From Bacteroidota bacterium (GTDB taxonomy: Bacteria > Bacteroidota > Bacteroidia > Bacteroidales > Cfx3-03), in assembly GCA_013390605.1 (NCBI GenBank), contig JACAUB010000001.1, forward strand, positions 3,144,716-3,208,715: a DNA stretch of 64,000 nucleotides, given 5' to 3'. The translations under genes and the position numbers were made by a program. Positions 16,533 to 26,210 of the stretch are shown piece by piece. Under the pieces are notes generated by a model that saw only the letters and a program-made list of their open reading frames with translations, did no database searches and was not told the DNA's origin. Every line of letters starts with the position of its first letter. Position 1 is the first letter of the stretch.

Positions 16533-17570
16533 TTATCTGGAGACACGACCAGAGCCATCACCACTCATCAGATTTTCAATCTCGCTAACAGTAGCCAAAT
16601 TATAATCGCCATAAATGGTATGTTTTAAACATGAAGCTGCAACCGCAAAATTTAATGCCTTCTGATCATTACCAGGATAGGTAATCAAACCATAAATCAA
16701 TCCTCCCATGAAGCTGTCGCCACCACCAACGCGGTCAACAATATGTGTAATATCATAAGTTGGAGCCTGGAATAAAGTTTTTCCATCATACAAAACACCC
16801 GACCATGTATTGTGGTTCGCGCTTATGGATCCACGAAGGGTAATAATGACCTTCTTCGCTCTTGGAAAACGCTCCATCAACTGCGTACAAACTGATTCGT
16901 AAGCTGCAGCATCAACATGACCACTTGTGACATCGACACCTTTTGGATGAATCCCAAATACCTTTTCAGCATCTTCTTCATTTCCTAAAATAACATCGCA
17001 ACCTGCAACCAGATCAGGCATTACTTCTTCCGCTTTTTTACCCCATTTCCAAAGGTTCTTACGGAAGTTTAAATCTGTAGAAACTGTTATTCCTTTACGG
17101 TTTGCTATTTCGATCGCCTCTTTACAAGCTAATGTCGCACCTTCTGAAATAGCAGGGGTAATACCTGTCCAATGGAACCAGTTAACACCTTCAAATACAA
17201 CATCCCAATCAATCATGCCCGGTTTAATCTCCGCAATTGCTGAGTTAGCACGATCGTAAACGACTTTACTTGAACGAGCTACAGCACCTGTTTCAAGAAA
17301 ATAGATTCCAATTCTATCACCACCAAAAAGTATATGGTCTGTACCGACATTATATTTACGAAGGTCCATAATGCACGACTGGGCAATGTCGTTTTTAGGC
17401 AAACGCGTAACAAAATCTGCCTTAATACCATAATTAGCCAATGATACAGCCACATTTGCTTCTCCTCCACCGAAGGTAGCATTTAACTGGCGTGATTGAC
17501 TAAAGCGTTCGAAGCCTGGCGTAGCCAGTCTCAACATAATTTCTCCGAAAGTTACTACTTTGTTGCTCAT
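16533..17570 (-). CDS. kdgK: 2-keto-3-deoxygluconate kinase (PfkB family)
   Basis: A 345-residue ribokinase-family kinase starting VVTFGEIMLRL and with FGGGEANVAVSLA near residues 33-45. A substrate-proximal TDLNFRKNLWKWG and the catalytic DRVGGGDSFMGGLIYG, with its GGGD aspartate, complete the fold. This pattern is typical of KDG kinases. The gene directly precedes the KDPG aldolase gene, so phosphorylation of KDG to KDPG is well supported. It heads the operon and has its own -7 box 23 bp before the start. Confidence 0.92.
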   Translation of the reverse strand: MSNKVVTFGEIMLRLATPGFERFSQSRQLNATFGGGEANVAVSLANYGIKADFVTRLPKNDIAQSCIMDLRKYNVGTDHILFGGDRIGIYFLETGAVARSSKVVYDRANSAIAEIKPGMIDWDVVFEGVNWFHWTGITPAISEGATLACKEAIEIANRKGITVSTDLNFRKNLWKWGKKAEEVMPDLVAGCDVILGNEEDAEKVFGIHPKGVDVTSGHVDAAAYESVCTQLMERFPRAKKVIITLRGSISANHNTWSGVLYDGKTLFQAPTYDITHIVDRVGGGDSFMGGLIYGLITYPGNDQKALNFAVAASCLKHTIYGDYNLATVSEIENLMSGDGSGRVSR

Positions 17571-17592
17571 AAATTTTTATTATTACTGGAAT

Positions 17593-17600
17593 CAAAAATA
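17593..17600 (-). promoter_or_regulatory. -7 promoter box of kdgK operon
   Basis: On the minus strand this reads TATTTTTG, an exact TAnnTTTG match, 23 bp upstream of the kdgK start. No clear -33 element or copy of the uxaE-type operator is visible. Confidence 0.55.
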
Positions 17601-17851
17601 CTTACAATATGCCTGCAAAACGAAACATTAATCTTCATCTTAAAAAATACATCTTCAATATGAGACCTATTCCCCAAAACCATAAAAGATCGAGCTCCTT
17701 CGACAAAACCTTTTTAGATAATGACAAAAAAAGCCTTTCGCTATCAATTTCTTCAAGAACTAACAACTCAAATGAAATCGATTGCGCAAATGTAAAAAAT
17801 ATTTTAATAAACACAACCTATACAAAACTATTCCTTTATAAATTTATTTTT

Positions 17852-18793
17852 TCATGAGTGTAATCGACTAAGTTTGGCCCCTTTAATACTGGCATTTAGC
17901 TCAAAACCAATAAGTACAACCAATGCATTAAAGTTAATCCAGATCATTACAATCATCAAGGTGCCAATAGAACCATAAAGAGTATTGTACTTAGAGAAAT
18001 TATTCACGTAATAATTAAATCCGATTGAAGCTGCTATAGTCAAAATAGTAGAGAGCATTGATCCAGCAGAGATAAAACGAAACTTATTTTTACCAGCGGG
18101 TGCCAGATAATAAAGAAAGGAGAAGGCAAAAAGAAACATGCCTAAAATAACAAGCCATCGAAGACTTGAGATAATATAAATAGTAAAGTTATTATGTAAC
18201 ACACCATAACTGACCAATAATCGCAGAACAGGAGGGCCTAATGTTATTAAACTAATAGCAATAATGACGATAAACGAAATGATAATTACCAACAAAACAG
18301 ATATTGCTCTTTGAACATAAGGTGGACGTGTCTCAATTTGATGAATGCTTTGATTAAATGCGACAATCAAACTGTTAATACCATTTGTAGAGAAGTAGAG
18401 TGCTAACACAAAACCAAGAGAGAGTAACCCACCCCGAGGACGTTTAATAATATCGAATAACGTAGATTCAACAGATTTAAACACGCCTTCAGGAATAATA
18501 TCGCGCATCAGATCAAGTAAGGTATCCTGAAAATGAGGAATTGGAATATAGGGAATAATAGTAAAAAAGAAGATGATAGCCGGAAACATTGAAAGAAAGA
18601 AATTAAATGAAAAAGCAGAAGCTCTTGCAGAAATTGAACCTTTCTTTAATGCAGACCAAAAGAAAACAGTGACATCATACAATGGAATACCATCGAAACC
18701 GGGAAGTACTAGTAATCTTGAACGATTAATGGACTTCAAAACAAACCGATTTTCGCGTACTCTTGTAATTGCCCTTTCTTTAAAAGTAGTCAT
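17852..18793 (-). CDS. YihY/UPF0761-type inner-membrane protein
   Basis: A 313-residue protein with six predicted membrane segments. It has the conserved N-terminal ARASAFSFNFFLSMFPAIIFF segment and the later NTLYGSIGTLMIVMIWINF block typical of the YihY family. Function is unknown; it was once mislabelled ribonuclease BN. It starts 6 bp after nadC ends, so the two are co-transcribed. The 280-bp gap to kdgK holds only a non-convincing 82-codon frame. Confidence 0.9.
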   Translation of the reverse strand: MTTFKERAITRVRENRFVLKSINRSRLLVLPGFDGIPLYDVTVFFWSALKKGSISARASAFSFNFFLSMFPAIIFFFTIIPYIPIPHFQDTLLDLMRDIIPEGVFKSVESTLFDIIKRPRGGLLSLGFVLALYFSTNGINSLIVAFNQSIHQIETRPPYVQRAISVLLVIIISFIVIIAISLITLGPPVLRLLVSYGVLHNNFTIYIISSLRWLVILGMFLFAFSFLYYLAPAGKNKFRFISAGSMLSTILTIAASIGFNYYVNNFSKYNTLYGSIGTLMIVMIWINFNALVVLIGFELNASIKGAKLSRLHS

Positions 18794-18799
18794 GCCTTA

Positions 18800-19636
18800 T
18801 TACGATATGGCTTTCAAACTCATATCCAAGCTTTTGATATGATGAGTTAAAGCCCCAACAGAAATATAATCAACACCGGTTAAAGCATATTCACGCAAAT
18901 TTTCAATCGTAATACCACCTGAGGCTTCAGTTTCTAAGCTACCGCCAATTATTTTGATGGCCTCCTTCATTAATTCAGGATTGAAATTATCTAACATAAT
19001 CCGATCAACTCCTCCGATTCGGAGTATCTCTTTAACATCGCTAAGACTTCTTGCTTCAATTTCAATTTTCAGATCCAGTCTGTTTTCGATGAGATATGTT
19101 TTCACGGCTGCAATAGCCTGTGCAATTCCTCCTGCAAAGTCAATATGGTTATCTTTAATCATAATCATATCAAACAAACCAAATCGATGGTTTTCACCAC
19201 CACCTGTCTTAACAGCATATTTCTCAAAAACACGCATTAAAGGAGTAGTCTTTCGAGTATCAAGTAGTTTTGTATTCGTACCTTCAAGTCGTTTCACATA
19301 GGTCTGAGTAACAGTAGCGATACCACTCATTCGTTGCATAAAATTCAACACCAACCTTTCGGCAGTAAGGATAGAAATTGAAGATCCTTCTACGATAAAA
19401 GCAATATCACCATATTTTACGGCGATACCATCACTTAAATATTTGGTAACGACAAGTGTGGGATCAACTTTCTCGAATACCTTAATAGCAATATCAACAC
19501 CACACAAAATACCATCCTCTTTAATGATAAGACGTGATTTACCAAGGGCTGTTTTGGGGATAGCAGAAAGAGAGGTGTGATCACCAGTACCAATATCTTC
19601 TTGTAATGCGGCTTCAATAATTTGATCGATAGTCAT
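18800..19636 (-). CDS. nadC: Nicotinate-nucleotide pyrophosphorylase (quinolinate PRTase)
   Basis: Converts quinolinate and PRPP to nicotinate mononucleotide, CO2 and pyrophosphate in de novo NAD synthesis. The 278-residue length fits. Signature blocks are present: EDIGTGDHTS near residue 14, LNFMQRMSGIAT, LDTRKTTPLMR with the substrate-binding Arg and Lys, IMIKDNHI, and EIEARSLSDV. It lies between a DUF4783 gene (15 bp upstream) and the YihY gene. Confidence 0.96.
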   Translation of the reverse strand: MTIDQIIEAALQEDIGTGDHTSLSAIPKTALGKSRLIIKEDGILCGVDIAIKVFEKVDPTLVVTKYLSDGIAVKYGDIAFIVEGSSISILTAERLVLNFMQRMSGIATVTQTYVKRLEGTNTKLLDTRKTTPLMRVFEKYAVKTGGGENHRFGLFDMIMIKDNHIDFAGGIAQAIAAVKTYLIENRLDLKIEIEARSLSDVKEILRIGGVDRIMLDNFNPELMKEAIKIIGGSLETEASGGITIENLREYALTGVDYISVGALTHHIKSLDMSLKAIS

Positions 19637-19651
19637 GTATATGATTAGAGA

Positions 19652-20053
19652 TTAATCCTTTTCTAATTGTAGTTGACGAATTACGAATTTACCTCCACCA
19701 TTTTTTATGAGGATATAAGCACGATAATTCTGATTAGCAGTACGACAGGTACCAATTGCATAACGAGATCCATCATTAGATGTTCCCAAGTGGTTAATCA
19801 CAAAACTTTTAGGACGATTTTTACTAAAAAAATCTTTCAAAATCATCTCAGCTTGTTGTTTACTATAAGTTCCTTCATTTCCAGGAAGGATCACATCGAG
19901 CGAAGAAGCAAAATAAAGGCCCAGTTGAGAGGCATCACCATCACGAAAAGCCTTTCCAACGTTCTCAAATATTACTTTCGACTGCTCCTCACTCTGCGCC
20001 TGTACTTGAAAAACAGAAAAAACTGTTAGCAGAATGATTATGATTTTTTTCAT
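19652..20053 (-). CDS. DUF4783 domain-containing secreted protein
   Basis: A 133-residue protein with a clear signal peptide (about 1-19, cleavage at VQA-Q) and an NTF2-like fold suggested by length and pattern. It matches the Bacteroidota family DUF4783, a nuclear-transport-factor-2-like domain of unknown function often found beside nadC. Likely periplasmic. The start ATG at 20053 precedes the signal peptide directly. Confidence 0.85.
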   Translation of the reverse strand: MKKIIIILLTVFSVFQVQAQSEEQSKVIFENVGKAFRDGDASQLGLYFASSLDVILPGNEGTYSKQQAEMILKDFFSKNRPKSFVINHLGTSNDGSRYAIGTCRTANQNYRAYILIKNGGGKFVIRQLQLEKD

Positions 20054-20247
20054 GACAATTTATTTATTAATCTTCATCAAAAACCGAACCAAATGAAACA
20101 TTCTTTAATTTATGACACCCAAAGGAGTCATAAAAATTCTCTAACGTTACAATTTTGAAACGCTATTACAAAAATAGCTTAATTTGCATTTATTTTTTTC
20201 TAAAAAAGAAGAGAAATATAACTTTAACCATCGAAAGATTCTTCAGC

Positions 20248-20721
20248 ATGAAAATCAGCCTTATAGTAGTTGGAAAAACAGAAGAGGATTATCTCCAACG
20301 TGGAATAATGGTGTATGAACAACGAATTATTCATTACATTAATTTCTCCATTAAAGTAATTCCCGCTTTAAAAAACACTAAAAGTCTATCTCCGGCACAA
20401 CAAAAAGAGAAAGAGGGTGACTTGATTCTTCAAGCTGTTGAGGGATGCGAACAGATTGTACTACTCGACGAGAAAGGAAAAGTTTTACGTTCTACAGAGT
20501 TTGCTGCAAACATACAACAACACATGAATAGTGGCATAAAACACCTGGCTTTTGTTGTAGGCGGACCATTTGGCTTTTCTGCAAGCGTTTACGCAAAGTC
20601 AACATCAAAACTTTCACTGTCGGCAATGACATTCTCTCACCAAATGATTCGTCTTCTTTTTACAGAACAACTCTATCGTGCGTTTACAATTTTAAAGAAT
20701 GAGCCTTATCACAATGAATAA
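20248..20721 (+). CDS. rlmH: 23S rRNA pseudouridine-1915 N3-methyltransferase
   Basis: A 157-residue SPOUT methyltransferase that modifies pseudouridine 1915 in helix 69 of 23S rRNA. The SAM-binding knot is visible in LAFVVGGPFGFS, followed by KLSLSAMTFSHQMIRLLFTEQLYRAF near the C-terminus. I chose the ATG at 20248 (MKISLIVVGK) because that is where family members start; an in-frame ATG at 20155 would add 31 unrelated residues. Its stop abuts the stop of the convergent PASTA gene with no gap. Confidence 0.95.
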   Translation: MKISLIVVGKTEEDYLQRGIMVYEQRIIHYINFSIKVIPALKNTKSLSPAQQKEKEGDLILQAVEGCEQIVLLDEKGKVLRSTEFAANIQQHMNSGIKHLAFVVGGPFGFSASVYAKSTSKLSLSAMTFSHQMIRLLFTEQLYRAFTILKNEPYHNE

Positions 20722-21588
20722 TTAAAACTCATCCTTTGTTGCTGTTGACTTCTGAGCGGGTCTTGGAGCCACAGGGGTAGATTTTCTGGTAGTATCAAAT
20801 GTTTTCAAATAAGTTCCCCAATCAAATCCGGCATCACTTTTATAATAAAGATCGATACTTTGTCCTACATTCAATAATAAACCTGATGAATAATCAGGGC
20901 TTTGCTTGTAAACCCTTGCACTGACTGTATCTTTATGATCAGTGTAAATCTCAGCACCAACGTATAATGAATCAGCAGCTAATACGCGTAATGCTTCGGA
21001 ACGGCTCATCCCTATCAGGAACGGCATTTGAATTCTGCTTCCGCCTATCCCCATACCTAAAACCAGATCAATAACAGCACCTTTTTGTAGCATGGTTCCA
21101 GGGCGCACCTCTTTGCCTTGATATAACTGTCGTAATACTGCATTGGTCCCAATATCTGGAACATACTCCATCTTTCCAATAATAAGTCCAAAGGTTTGTA
21201 AGGTTGCGATAGCCTGACGAAGCGTTAAGTCCTTTAAATCTGGCATAGAAACCTTCTCAGGTACACTGGCAATAACAGTTAAGTAAATTTTACGATGCTC
21301 CTTTACCTTCGATTTTGGCAAAGGGTCTTGTGTAACGATTGTTCCTTTCTCTTTTTGTGGATCGTAAACAGAATCAACAACTACAAAATCAAAGTCATTA
21401 AAAGTTGGAGAGGTTTTTATCTCACTAAGAGTAAACCCGGTACAATCAGGCACCACTACTTCACGTCCATGAAAGGTATAGGCAGCCAAAATTTTAAATA
21501 TGCCAAATAGAATGATGGCTGTAAGGACTACAGATATTAAAAAATGCCTGATGAAGAGGCGCGATTTTACAAATTCTCCAACACTCAT
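20722..21588 (-). CDS. PASTA domain membrane protein
   Basis: A 288-residue single-pass membrane protein. A short cytoplasmic N-terminus and a membrane segment (about residues 14-36) are followed by three PASTA repeats (about 42-110, 112-180 and 185-255; the second starts VSMPDLKDLTLRQAI) and a Pro/Thr/Lys-rich tail. PASTA domains bind peptidoglycan or muropeptides. There is no kinase or transpeptidase domain. In Bacteroidales this gene commonly sits beside ddl and an rluD-type gene, as here, which supports a cell-wall role. Confidence 0.93.
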   Translation of the reverse strand: MSVGEFVKSRLFIRHFLISVVLTAIILFGIFKILAAYTFHGREVVVPDCTGFTLSEIKTSPTFNDFDFVVVDSVYDPQKEKGTIVTQDPLPKSKVKEHRKIYLTVIASVPEKVSMPDLKDLTLRQAIATLQTFGLIIGKMEYVPDIGTNAVLRQLYQGKEVRPGTMLQKGAVIDLVLGMGIGGSRIQMPFLIGMSRSEALRVLAADSLYVGAEIYTDHKDTVSARVYKQSPDYSSGLLLNVGQSIDLYYKSDAGFDWGTYLKTFDTTRKSTPVAPRPAQKSTATKDEF

Positions 21589-21763
21589 GAGCTTAAATAT
21601 TAATAACGAAACCTGAATCGAAATTATTTCAGAATAGCCAATAATATTTTTTGCTTAATCTGAATCTTCTATCGACTGCAAATATATGAATTATCTACAA
21701 TGACCTTGTATGTTGATTTTACTCTATTTTAATAAACAATGGTATCAATTCATTCATTTAAAG

Positions 21764-21771
21764 TATTTTTG
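21764..21771 (+). promoter_or_regulatory. -7 promoter box of ddl
   Basis: TATTTTTG matches TAnnTTTG and lies 29 bp before the ddl ATG, in the divergent region between the PASTA gene and ddl. The -33 element is not obvious. Confidence 0.55.
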
Positions 21772-21800
21772 CAAAAGATTTATCGAAAAAGCTTTTTTAT

Positions 21801-22781
21801 ATGCAAAAGACGATTGCCCTTGTCATGGGCGGAGATTCAGGCGAATATGAGGTATCTATGCAGAGTGCGGTCATGATCCGTAAAAACATAGATCCTGCTA
21901 AATATGTAGTTTATCCCATTTTAATCCGAGGTAGAAACTGGACCTATACAACTGATCAAGGACTTGTTTTCCATATTAATAAGAACGATTTCTCGCTTCA
22001 GATTCCAGAGAAGAAAGTAGTTTTTGATGCAGTATTTATTGCTATACATGGTACTCCCGGCGAAGATGGAAAGCTTCAGGGCTATTTTGATTTAATGCGA
22101 ATTCCTTACACCTCGTGTGATCTAACGGTATCGGCCTTAACATTTAATAAATATTTTTGTAACGACCTTGCCATCCAATATGGGATGAATGTACCCGCCA
22201 CTGTTCTTTTAAGAAGATATGACGCGATTAAACCAGAAGCCATTTTGGCAGAAACAGAACTACCTTGTTTTGTGAAACCTAATAAGTCAGGTTCTTCATG
22301 TGGTGTTTCAAAGGTGAAAAGTGTTGATGAACTAGAACAGGCTATTAACAACGCATTTAAAGAAGATGATGAAGTTTTAATTCAACAGTTTATTGAGGGT
22401 CGCGAATTGGCATGTGGCGTTTTTAGATACCAGAATGAAGTTATTGTTTTACCTATTACTGAAATCGTCAGTAAGAAAGAGTTCTTTGATTATGAGGCAA
22501 AATACACATCCGGATTAGCGGATGAGATTACTCCAGCCCCACTTACAGCCGATCAAACCAAAGAATGTCAACAACTAACTGAGTTTCTTTATAACAAGTT
22601 TAACTGTAAAGGCGTTGTACGTTTCGATTACTTCTTAAGTCAGAATAAATTTTGGTTTTTAGAGGTCAACACAGTACCCGGTCTCTCTGAGGCCAGTCTG
22701 GTTCCAAAACAAGCGGCAGCAAAAGGAATTCCTATCAGCAAATTATTCAGCATGTTGCTCGAAGAAACGCTCAAGAAATAA
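21801..22781 (+). CDS. ddl: D-alanine--D-alanine ligase
   Basis: An ATP-grasp ligase of 326 residues that makes the D-Ala-D-Ala dipeptide of peptidoglycan. Visible are the N-terminal MGGDSGEYEVS (substrate Glu), the AIHGTPGEDGKLQGY loop and KPNKSGSSCGVSKV (ATP-binding Lys). GRELACGVF and the C-terminal EVNTVPGLSEASLVPKQA metal/phosphate block complete the fold. It starts a two-gene unit with the pseudouridine synthase 29 bp downstream. Confidence 0.96.
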   Translation: MQKTIALVMGGDSGEYEVSMQSAVMIRKNIDPAKYVVYPILIRGRNWTYTTDQGLVFHINKNDFSLQIPEKKVVFDAVFIAIHGTPGEDGKLQGYFDLMRIPYTSCDLTVSALTFNKYFCNDLAIQYGMNVPATVLLRRYDAIKPEAILAETELPCFVKPNKSGSSCGVSKVKSVDELEQAINNAFKEDDEVLIQQFIEGRELACGVFRYQNEVIVLPITEIVSKKEFFDYEAKYTSGLADEITPAPLTADQTKECQQLTEFLYNKFNCKGVVRFDYFLSQNKFWFLEVNTVPGLSEASLVPKQAAAKGIPISKLFSMLLEETLKK

Positions 22782-22810
22782 TATAAACTGACTTTATCGA
22801 AAACAACTCT

Positions 22811-23911
22811 ATGACCAATTATAATGAATCGGATGAAATGGAAGACTTTGATCCTGAGATAGGAGAAGCTTCTGACAATAATGAAGAGGGTGAATTATTT
22901 GAACATTTTAAACTAACGGTTGATAAAGGACAGGGATTACTCCGTATCGATAAGTTTTTAATGGCCCGAATCGAAAATGCATCCAGAAATAAGATTCAGA
23001 ATGCGGCCAAGGCCGGAAACATTCTGGTCAATGAAAAAGCGGTAAAACCAAACTATAAAGTTAAACCGCTCGACCTGATTTCGATAGTGCTCCCCCACCC
23101 TCCTCGCGAGATTGAAATCATCGCGCAGGATATCCCGCTTGAAATACCTTATGAAGATGACGATATCATTGTCATCAACAAAAGGGCCGGAATGGTAGTC
23201 CATCCCGGATATGGCAATTACACAGGTACACTGGTTAATGCCCTTGCATGGCATTTTAGAAATCAGCCTGATGTAAAACCGTATCTTGTTCATCGAATTG
23301 ATAAAGACACTTCCGGTATTATTCTGGTTGCCAAAACAGAGTTAGCACAAACACGAATGGCGAGAGAATTTTTCAATCACACTATTGACAGAAAATACAG
23401 AGCATTGGTATGGGGGGACATTGCACAAGAAGAAGGAACCATTATTGGACATATTGGTCGCAGTGCAAAAGACCGTCGCCAGATGATGGTTTATGTTGAT
23501 GGTAGTATTGGCAAGCAAGCTATTACACACTATAAAGTTTTACAACGATTTGGTTATGTCACGCTTGTTGAATGTGTACTGGAGACCGGTAGAACGCACC
23601 AGATCAGGGCACATATGCGTTTTCTGGGACATCCACTATTTAATGATGAACGCTATGGTGGAGATCAATTACTTAGAGGAACCACCTTTACCAAATACAA
23701 GCAATATATCAAAAACTGCTTTGAAATTATGCCTCGACAGGCTCTTCATGCAAAATCATTAGGCTTCACCCATCCCATTACAGGAGAATATATGTTCTTC
23801 GATTCAGAACTTGCACCTGATATGCAACAGGTTATTGATAAGTGGGAACGTTATATTTCGAATAGGGAAATTGATCCCGATGAGTTTTATACACTTCAAG
23901 ATTCAGTCTAA
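22811..23911 (+). CDS. RluD-family 23S rRNA pseudouridine synthase
   Basis: A 366-residue RluA/RluD-type enzyme. An acidic N-terminal tail (1-30) is followed by an S4 RNA-binding domain (about 40-95) and the catalytic domain. The catalytic aspartate lies in HRIDKDTSGI, where the family usually has HRLDKDTSGL. Further family blocks are TGRTHQIRAHM and GHPLFNDERYGG. RluD acts on helix 69 of 23S rRNA, the same hairpin that RlmH, encoded nearby, methylates. A family relative with another target site cannot be excluded. Confidence 0.92.
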   Translation: MTNYNESDEMEDFDPEIGEASDNNEEGELFEHFKLTVDKGQGLLRIDKFLMARIENASRNKIQNAAKAGNILVNEKAVKPNYKVKPLDLISIVLPHPPREIEIIAQDIPLEIPYEDDDIIVINKRAGMVVHPGYGNYTGTLVNALAWHFRNQPDVKPYLVHRIDKDTSGIILVAKTELAQTRMAREFFNHTIDRKYRALVWGDIAQEEGTIIGHIGRSAKDRRQMMVYVDGSIGKQAITHYKVLQRFGYVTLVECVLETGRTHQIRAHMRFLGHPLFNDERYGGDQLLRGTTFTKYKQYIKNCFEIMPRQALHAKSLGFTHPITGEYMFFDSELAPDMQQVIDKWERYISNREIDPDEFYTLQDSV

Positions 23912-24271
23912 CGATTGAATGATTAAAGTTCAGTAATTCTGTTCTATATCGTTGTAAAATTCAGTTGATATAGACTTATAAACCGGCTGATGGGATTACG
24001 AATCCACATCAGCCGGTTTGTTTTTATAGTTTCAATTTGTTATATTATTTGGTTTCGTGCAGATTTACAATCAGGATGTACAGATAGTAATTCAAAACCA
24101 GTTTGCACACAACTTTCAGATACGAACTTGTAATCTGCATCTAAAAAAGCGGTTCCATGATGGATTGTAAAATTTCTCAATTGCTAATTTATTGTTAATG
24201 GGTTCACAACATTAGGCAATAAAAAAAATAACAATAAACTTTGTCATCAAATCCACCCAACCTAGAAGACC
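23912..24271. other. Intergenic region after the rluD-type gene
   Basis: Apart from the terminator at 23980-24025 I see no gene, RNA or repeat in this 360-bp gap. It probably holds the promoter of the ferredoxin gene at 24272, but no exact TAnnTTTG box is evident. Confidence 0.6.
23980..24025 (+). terminator. Intrinsic terminator of the ddl unit
   Basis: A perfect 13-bp stem (23980-23992 with 24007-24019), 14-nt loop and a GTTTTT tract. Confidence 0.92.
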
Positions 24272-26191
24272 ATGTATCGCAAAACAAACCTATACCGCCT
24301 TCCTTTTCAATTAATTATTTTGGCTATAGCCCTATATGCATTAATCATACCTTTCTTTTCTACTACAGTCAATCCGGACGTTGAAGCCTTTTGTCCTTTT
24401 GGAGGGCTTCAGGCATCACTGGGCTACTTAGTTTCGAACTCGTTGGCCTGCTCAATGACTACCCGCCAAATCTCATTAGGCGGTATGCTAATCATTGGTG
24501 TAATCCTGGCCGGCAAACTTTTTTGCAGTCACATTTGTCCTATTGGAACTCTTTCAGAATGGATGGGACGATTTGGAAAAGTAAAAAAGATTAATTGGAT
24601 TCCTCCCTTTTGGCTAGACAAAACGCTTCGAATCATAAAATACGCACTACTTTTTACTACACTTTATTTCACCATATCTTCCAGTGAGCTTTTTTGCAAG
24701 AAGTTTGACCCTTACTTTGCCATGATGAATAGCCATAGCAATGATATTTTCTGGATCACTTCATCTATTTCGCTCTTGTTTGTCTTCATTCTACCACTAT
24801 TTATCACCAACTTCTGGTGCAAATATATATGTCCACTTGGAGCAATTTCGAACATTTTCAAACTACTTCCTATCTGGCTCCCTGCTATCATCATAATTAC
24901 GAGTCTGAATTATTTTGCGGTTTTCTCAACGAGTTGGATCCTGGTTTTAGGATTTATCATCTTTTCAGCAATGGTCATTGAAGTTTGGAAAACCAGATCA
25001 TATTCTATTATTGGATTTCATGTAGTTCGAAACACTTCAACATGTATTGACTGCAAGTTATGTGATAAAAAATGTCCGATGAACATTAATATATCAACTG
25101 CAACGACTATTCACCATATTGACTGTCATCTTTGTGGTGAATGCATCACCAATTGTCCAAAAAAAGATACCCTTTTGTTCAATAAAAGAAAGATTCGTTG
25201 GATTCCTCCATTCTTAATCGTAATATTAATTTCTATGGGTTTTATTATTTCGGCCTATAATGAGATTCCTACGATCAACCAACAATGGGGGAAACCTGAA
25301 CAGATGCAACGGGTTCAATCTTTTATGCAAGAAAATCTCTCAGCTATTAGTTGTTTTGGTAGTGCCAGTAGTTTTGCAACCCGAATGCAGGAGATGAACG
25401 GTGTTGTTGGCGTATCATGTTTTGCCGACAAACACACAGCCCGTATCTTTTTTGATCCCAAAATAACCACATCACACCAGATTAAAGAACAAATCTTTGA
25501 ACCCTCAAACAGAATCATCTCCTTTCCTCAAGAGTTAAATCAAAACGTGGACATTATAATGCTTGGAATTGATCATTTCTTTGATCCGGGTGATGCCGAT
25601 CATTTAGCAGAAAGATTTGCCGATAACGATGGAATCTATGCCTTTTCTACAAGCTTTGGAGAACCGGTATTGACGACGATCTACTTCAATCATAATCTAA
25701 TTCGGGCAGATCAAATAGTAGCACTTATTAATAATCAGAATTATACGTTTAAGCATTTACTAAATGATTCGCCGCAACAAACCAGGTTTAAAACTACCAA
25801 CAATAGCAAAAAGGAAGAGATCAGTGCCATTCAGTTGATCAATTCACAATTTCCTTCGCTAGATATAGCCTTAAATAATAAGGACTCCTATAAAAAGGAG
25901 ATGATCAAAACCCTGTCGCTCGACTTTCAACAATCTATCATAGGCGATAACTTTAAATGGATATCGCACTTAATGAGTCACCTCTCGGGAGAGAAAGGAG
26001 TGATTAATTTTAAGGCTTATTGTTTGGGAGGCAAGCCAATTCTCACGATTGAATATGTTTCATCAAAGACAACCACTGATAAAATTATAAGGACACTAAA
26101 TCAACCGAATTTAAGTGTCTTCATGGACGATGGAGAAAATATGACCTATAAAAACCCATTCCATTTTAAATTAATAGAACCAGATAAGTAG
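24272..26191 (+). CDS. NapH/CcoG-like polyferredoxin fused to HMA-like domains
   Basis: A 639-residue membrane protein. The first 250 residues hold about five or six membrane segments and the CP-type motifs of NapH/CcoG relatives: CPFGG (from C41), CSHICPIG (85-92) and CKYICPLG. Then come two cysteine clusters for 4Fe-4S centres (CIDCKLCDKKCP and CHLCGECITNCP), and one more membrane segment near 310-330. The C-terminal 300 residues are soluble and contain two or three ferredoxin-like folds resembling heavy-metal-associated domains. The first starts near SCFGSASSF and lacks a CxxC pair. This suggests electron transfer coupled to metal handling, which is inference. comEC follows 19 bp later. 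Confidence 0.75.
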   Translation: MYRKTNLYRLPFQLIILAIALYALIIPFFSTTVNPDVEAFCPFGGLQASLGYLVSNSLACSMTTRQISLGGMLIIGVILAGKLFCSHICPIGTLSEWMGRFGKVKKINWIPPFWLDKTLRIIKYALLFTTLYFTISSSELFCKKFDPYFAMMNSHSNDIFWITSSISLLFVFILPLFITNFWCKYICPLGAISNIFKLLPIWLPAIIIITSLNYFAVFSTSWILVLGFIIFSAMVIEVWKTRSYSIIGFHVVRNTSTCIDCKLCDKKCPMNINISTATTIHHIDCHLCGECITNCPKKDTLLFNKRKIRWIPPFLIVILISMGFIISAYNEIPTINQQWGKPEQMQRVQSFMQENLSAISCFGSASSFATRMQEMNGVVGVSCFADKHTARIFFDPKITTSHQIKEQIFEPSNRIISFPQELNQNVDIIMLGIDHFFDPGDADHLAERFADNDGIYAFSTSFGEPVLTTIYFNHNLIRADQIVALINNQNYTFKHLLNDSPQQTRFKTTNNSKKEEISAIQLINSQFPSLDIALNNKDSYKKEMIKTLSLDFQQSIIGDNFKWISHLMSHLSGEKGVINFKAYCLGGKPILTIEYVSSKTTTDKIIRTLNQPNLSVFMDDGENMTYKNPFHFKLIEPDK

Positions 26192-26210
26192 TATCTTTGA
26201 GTTGTTTAGT

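Noticed and set aside
17609..17857. 82-codon plus-strand frame between kdgK and the YihY gene
   Set aside because: Low-complexity, Lys/Ser/Asn-rich composition, covers the kdgK promoter region and resembles no family.
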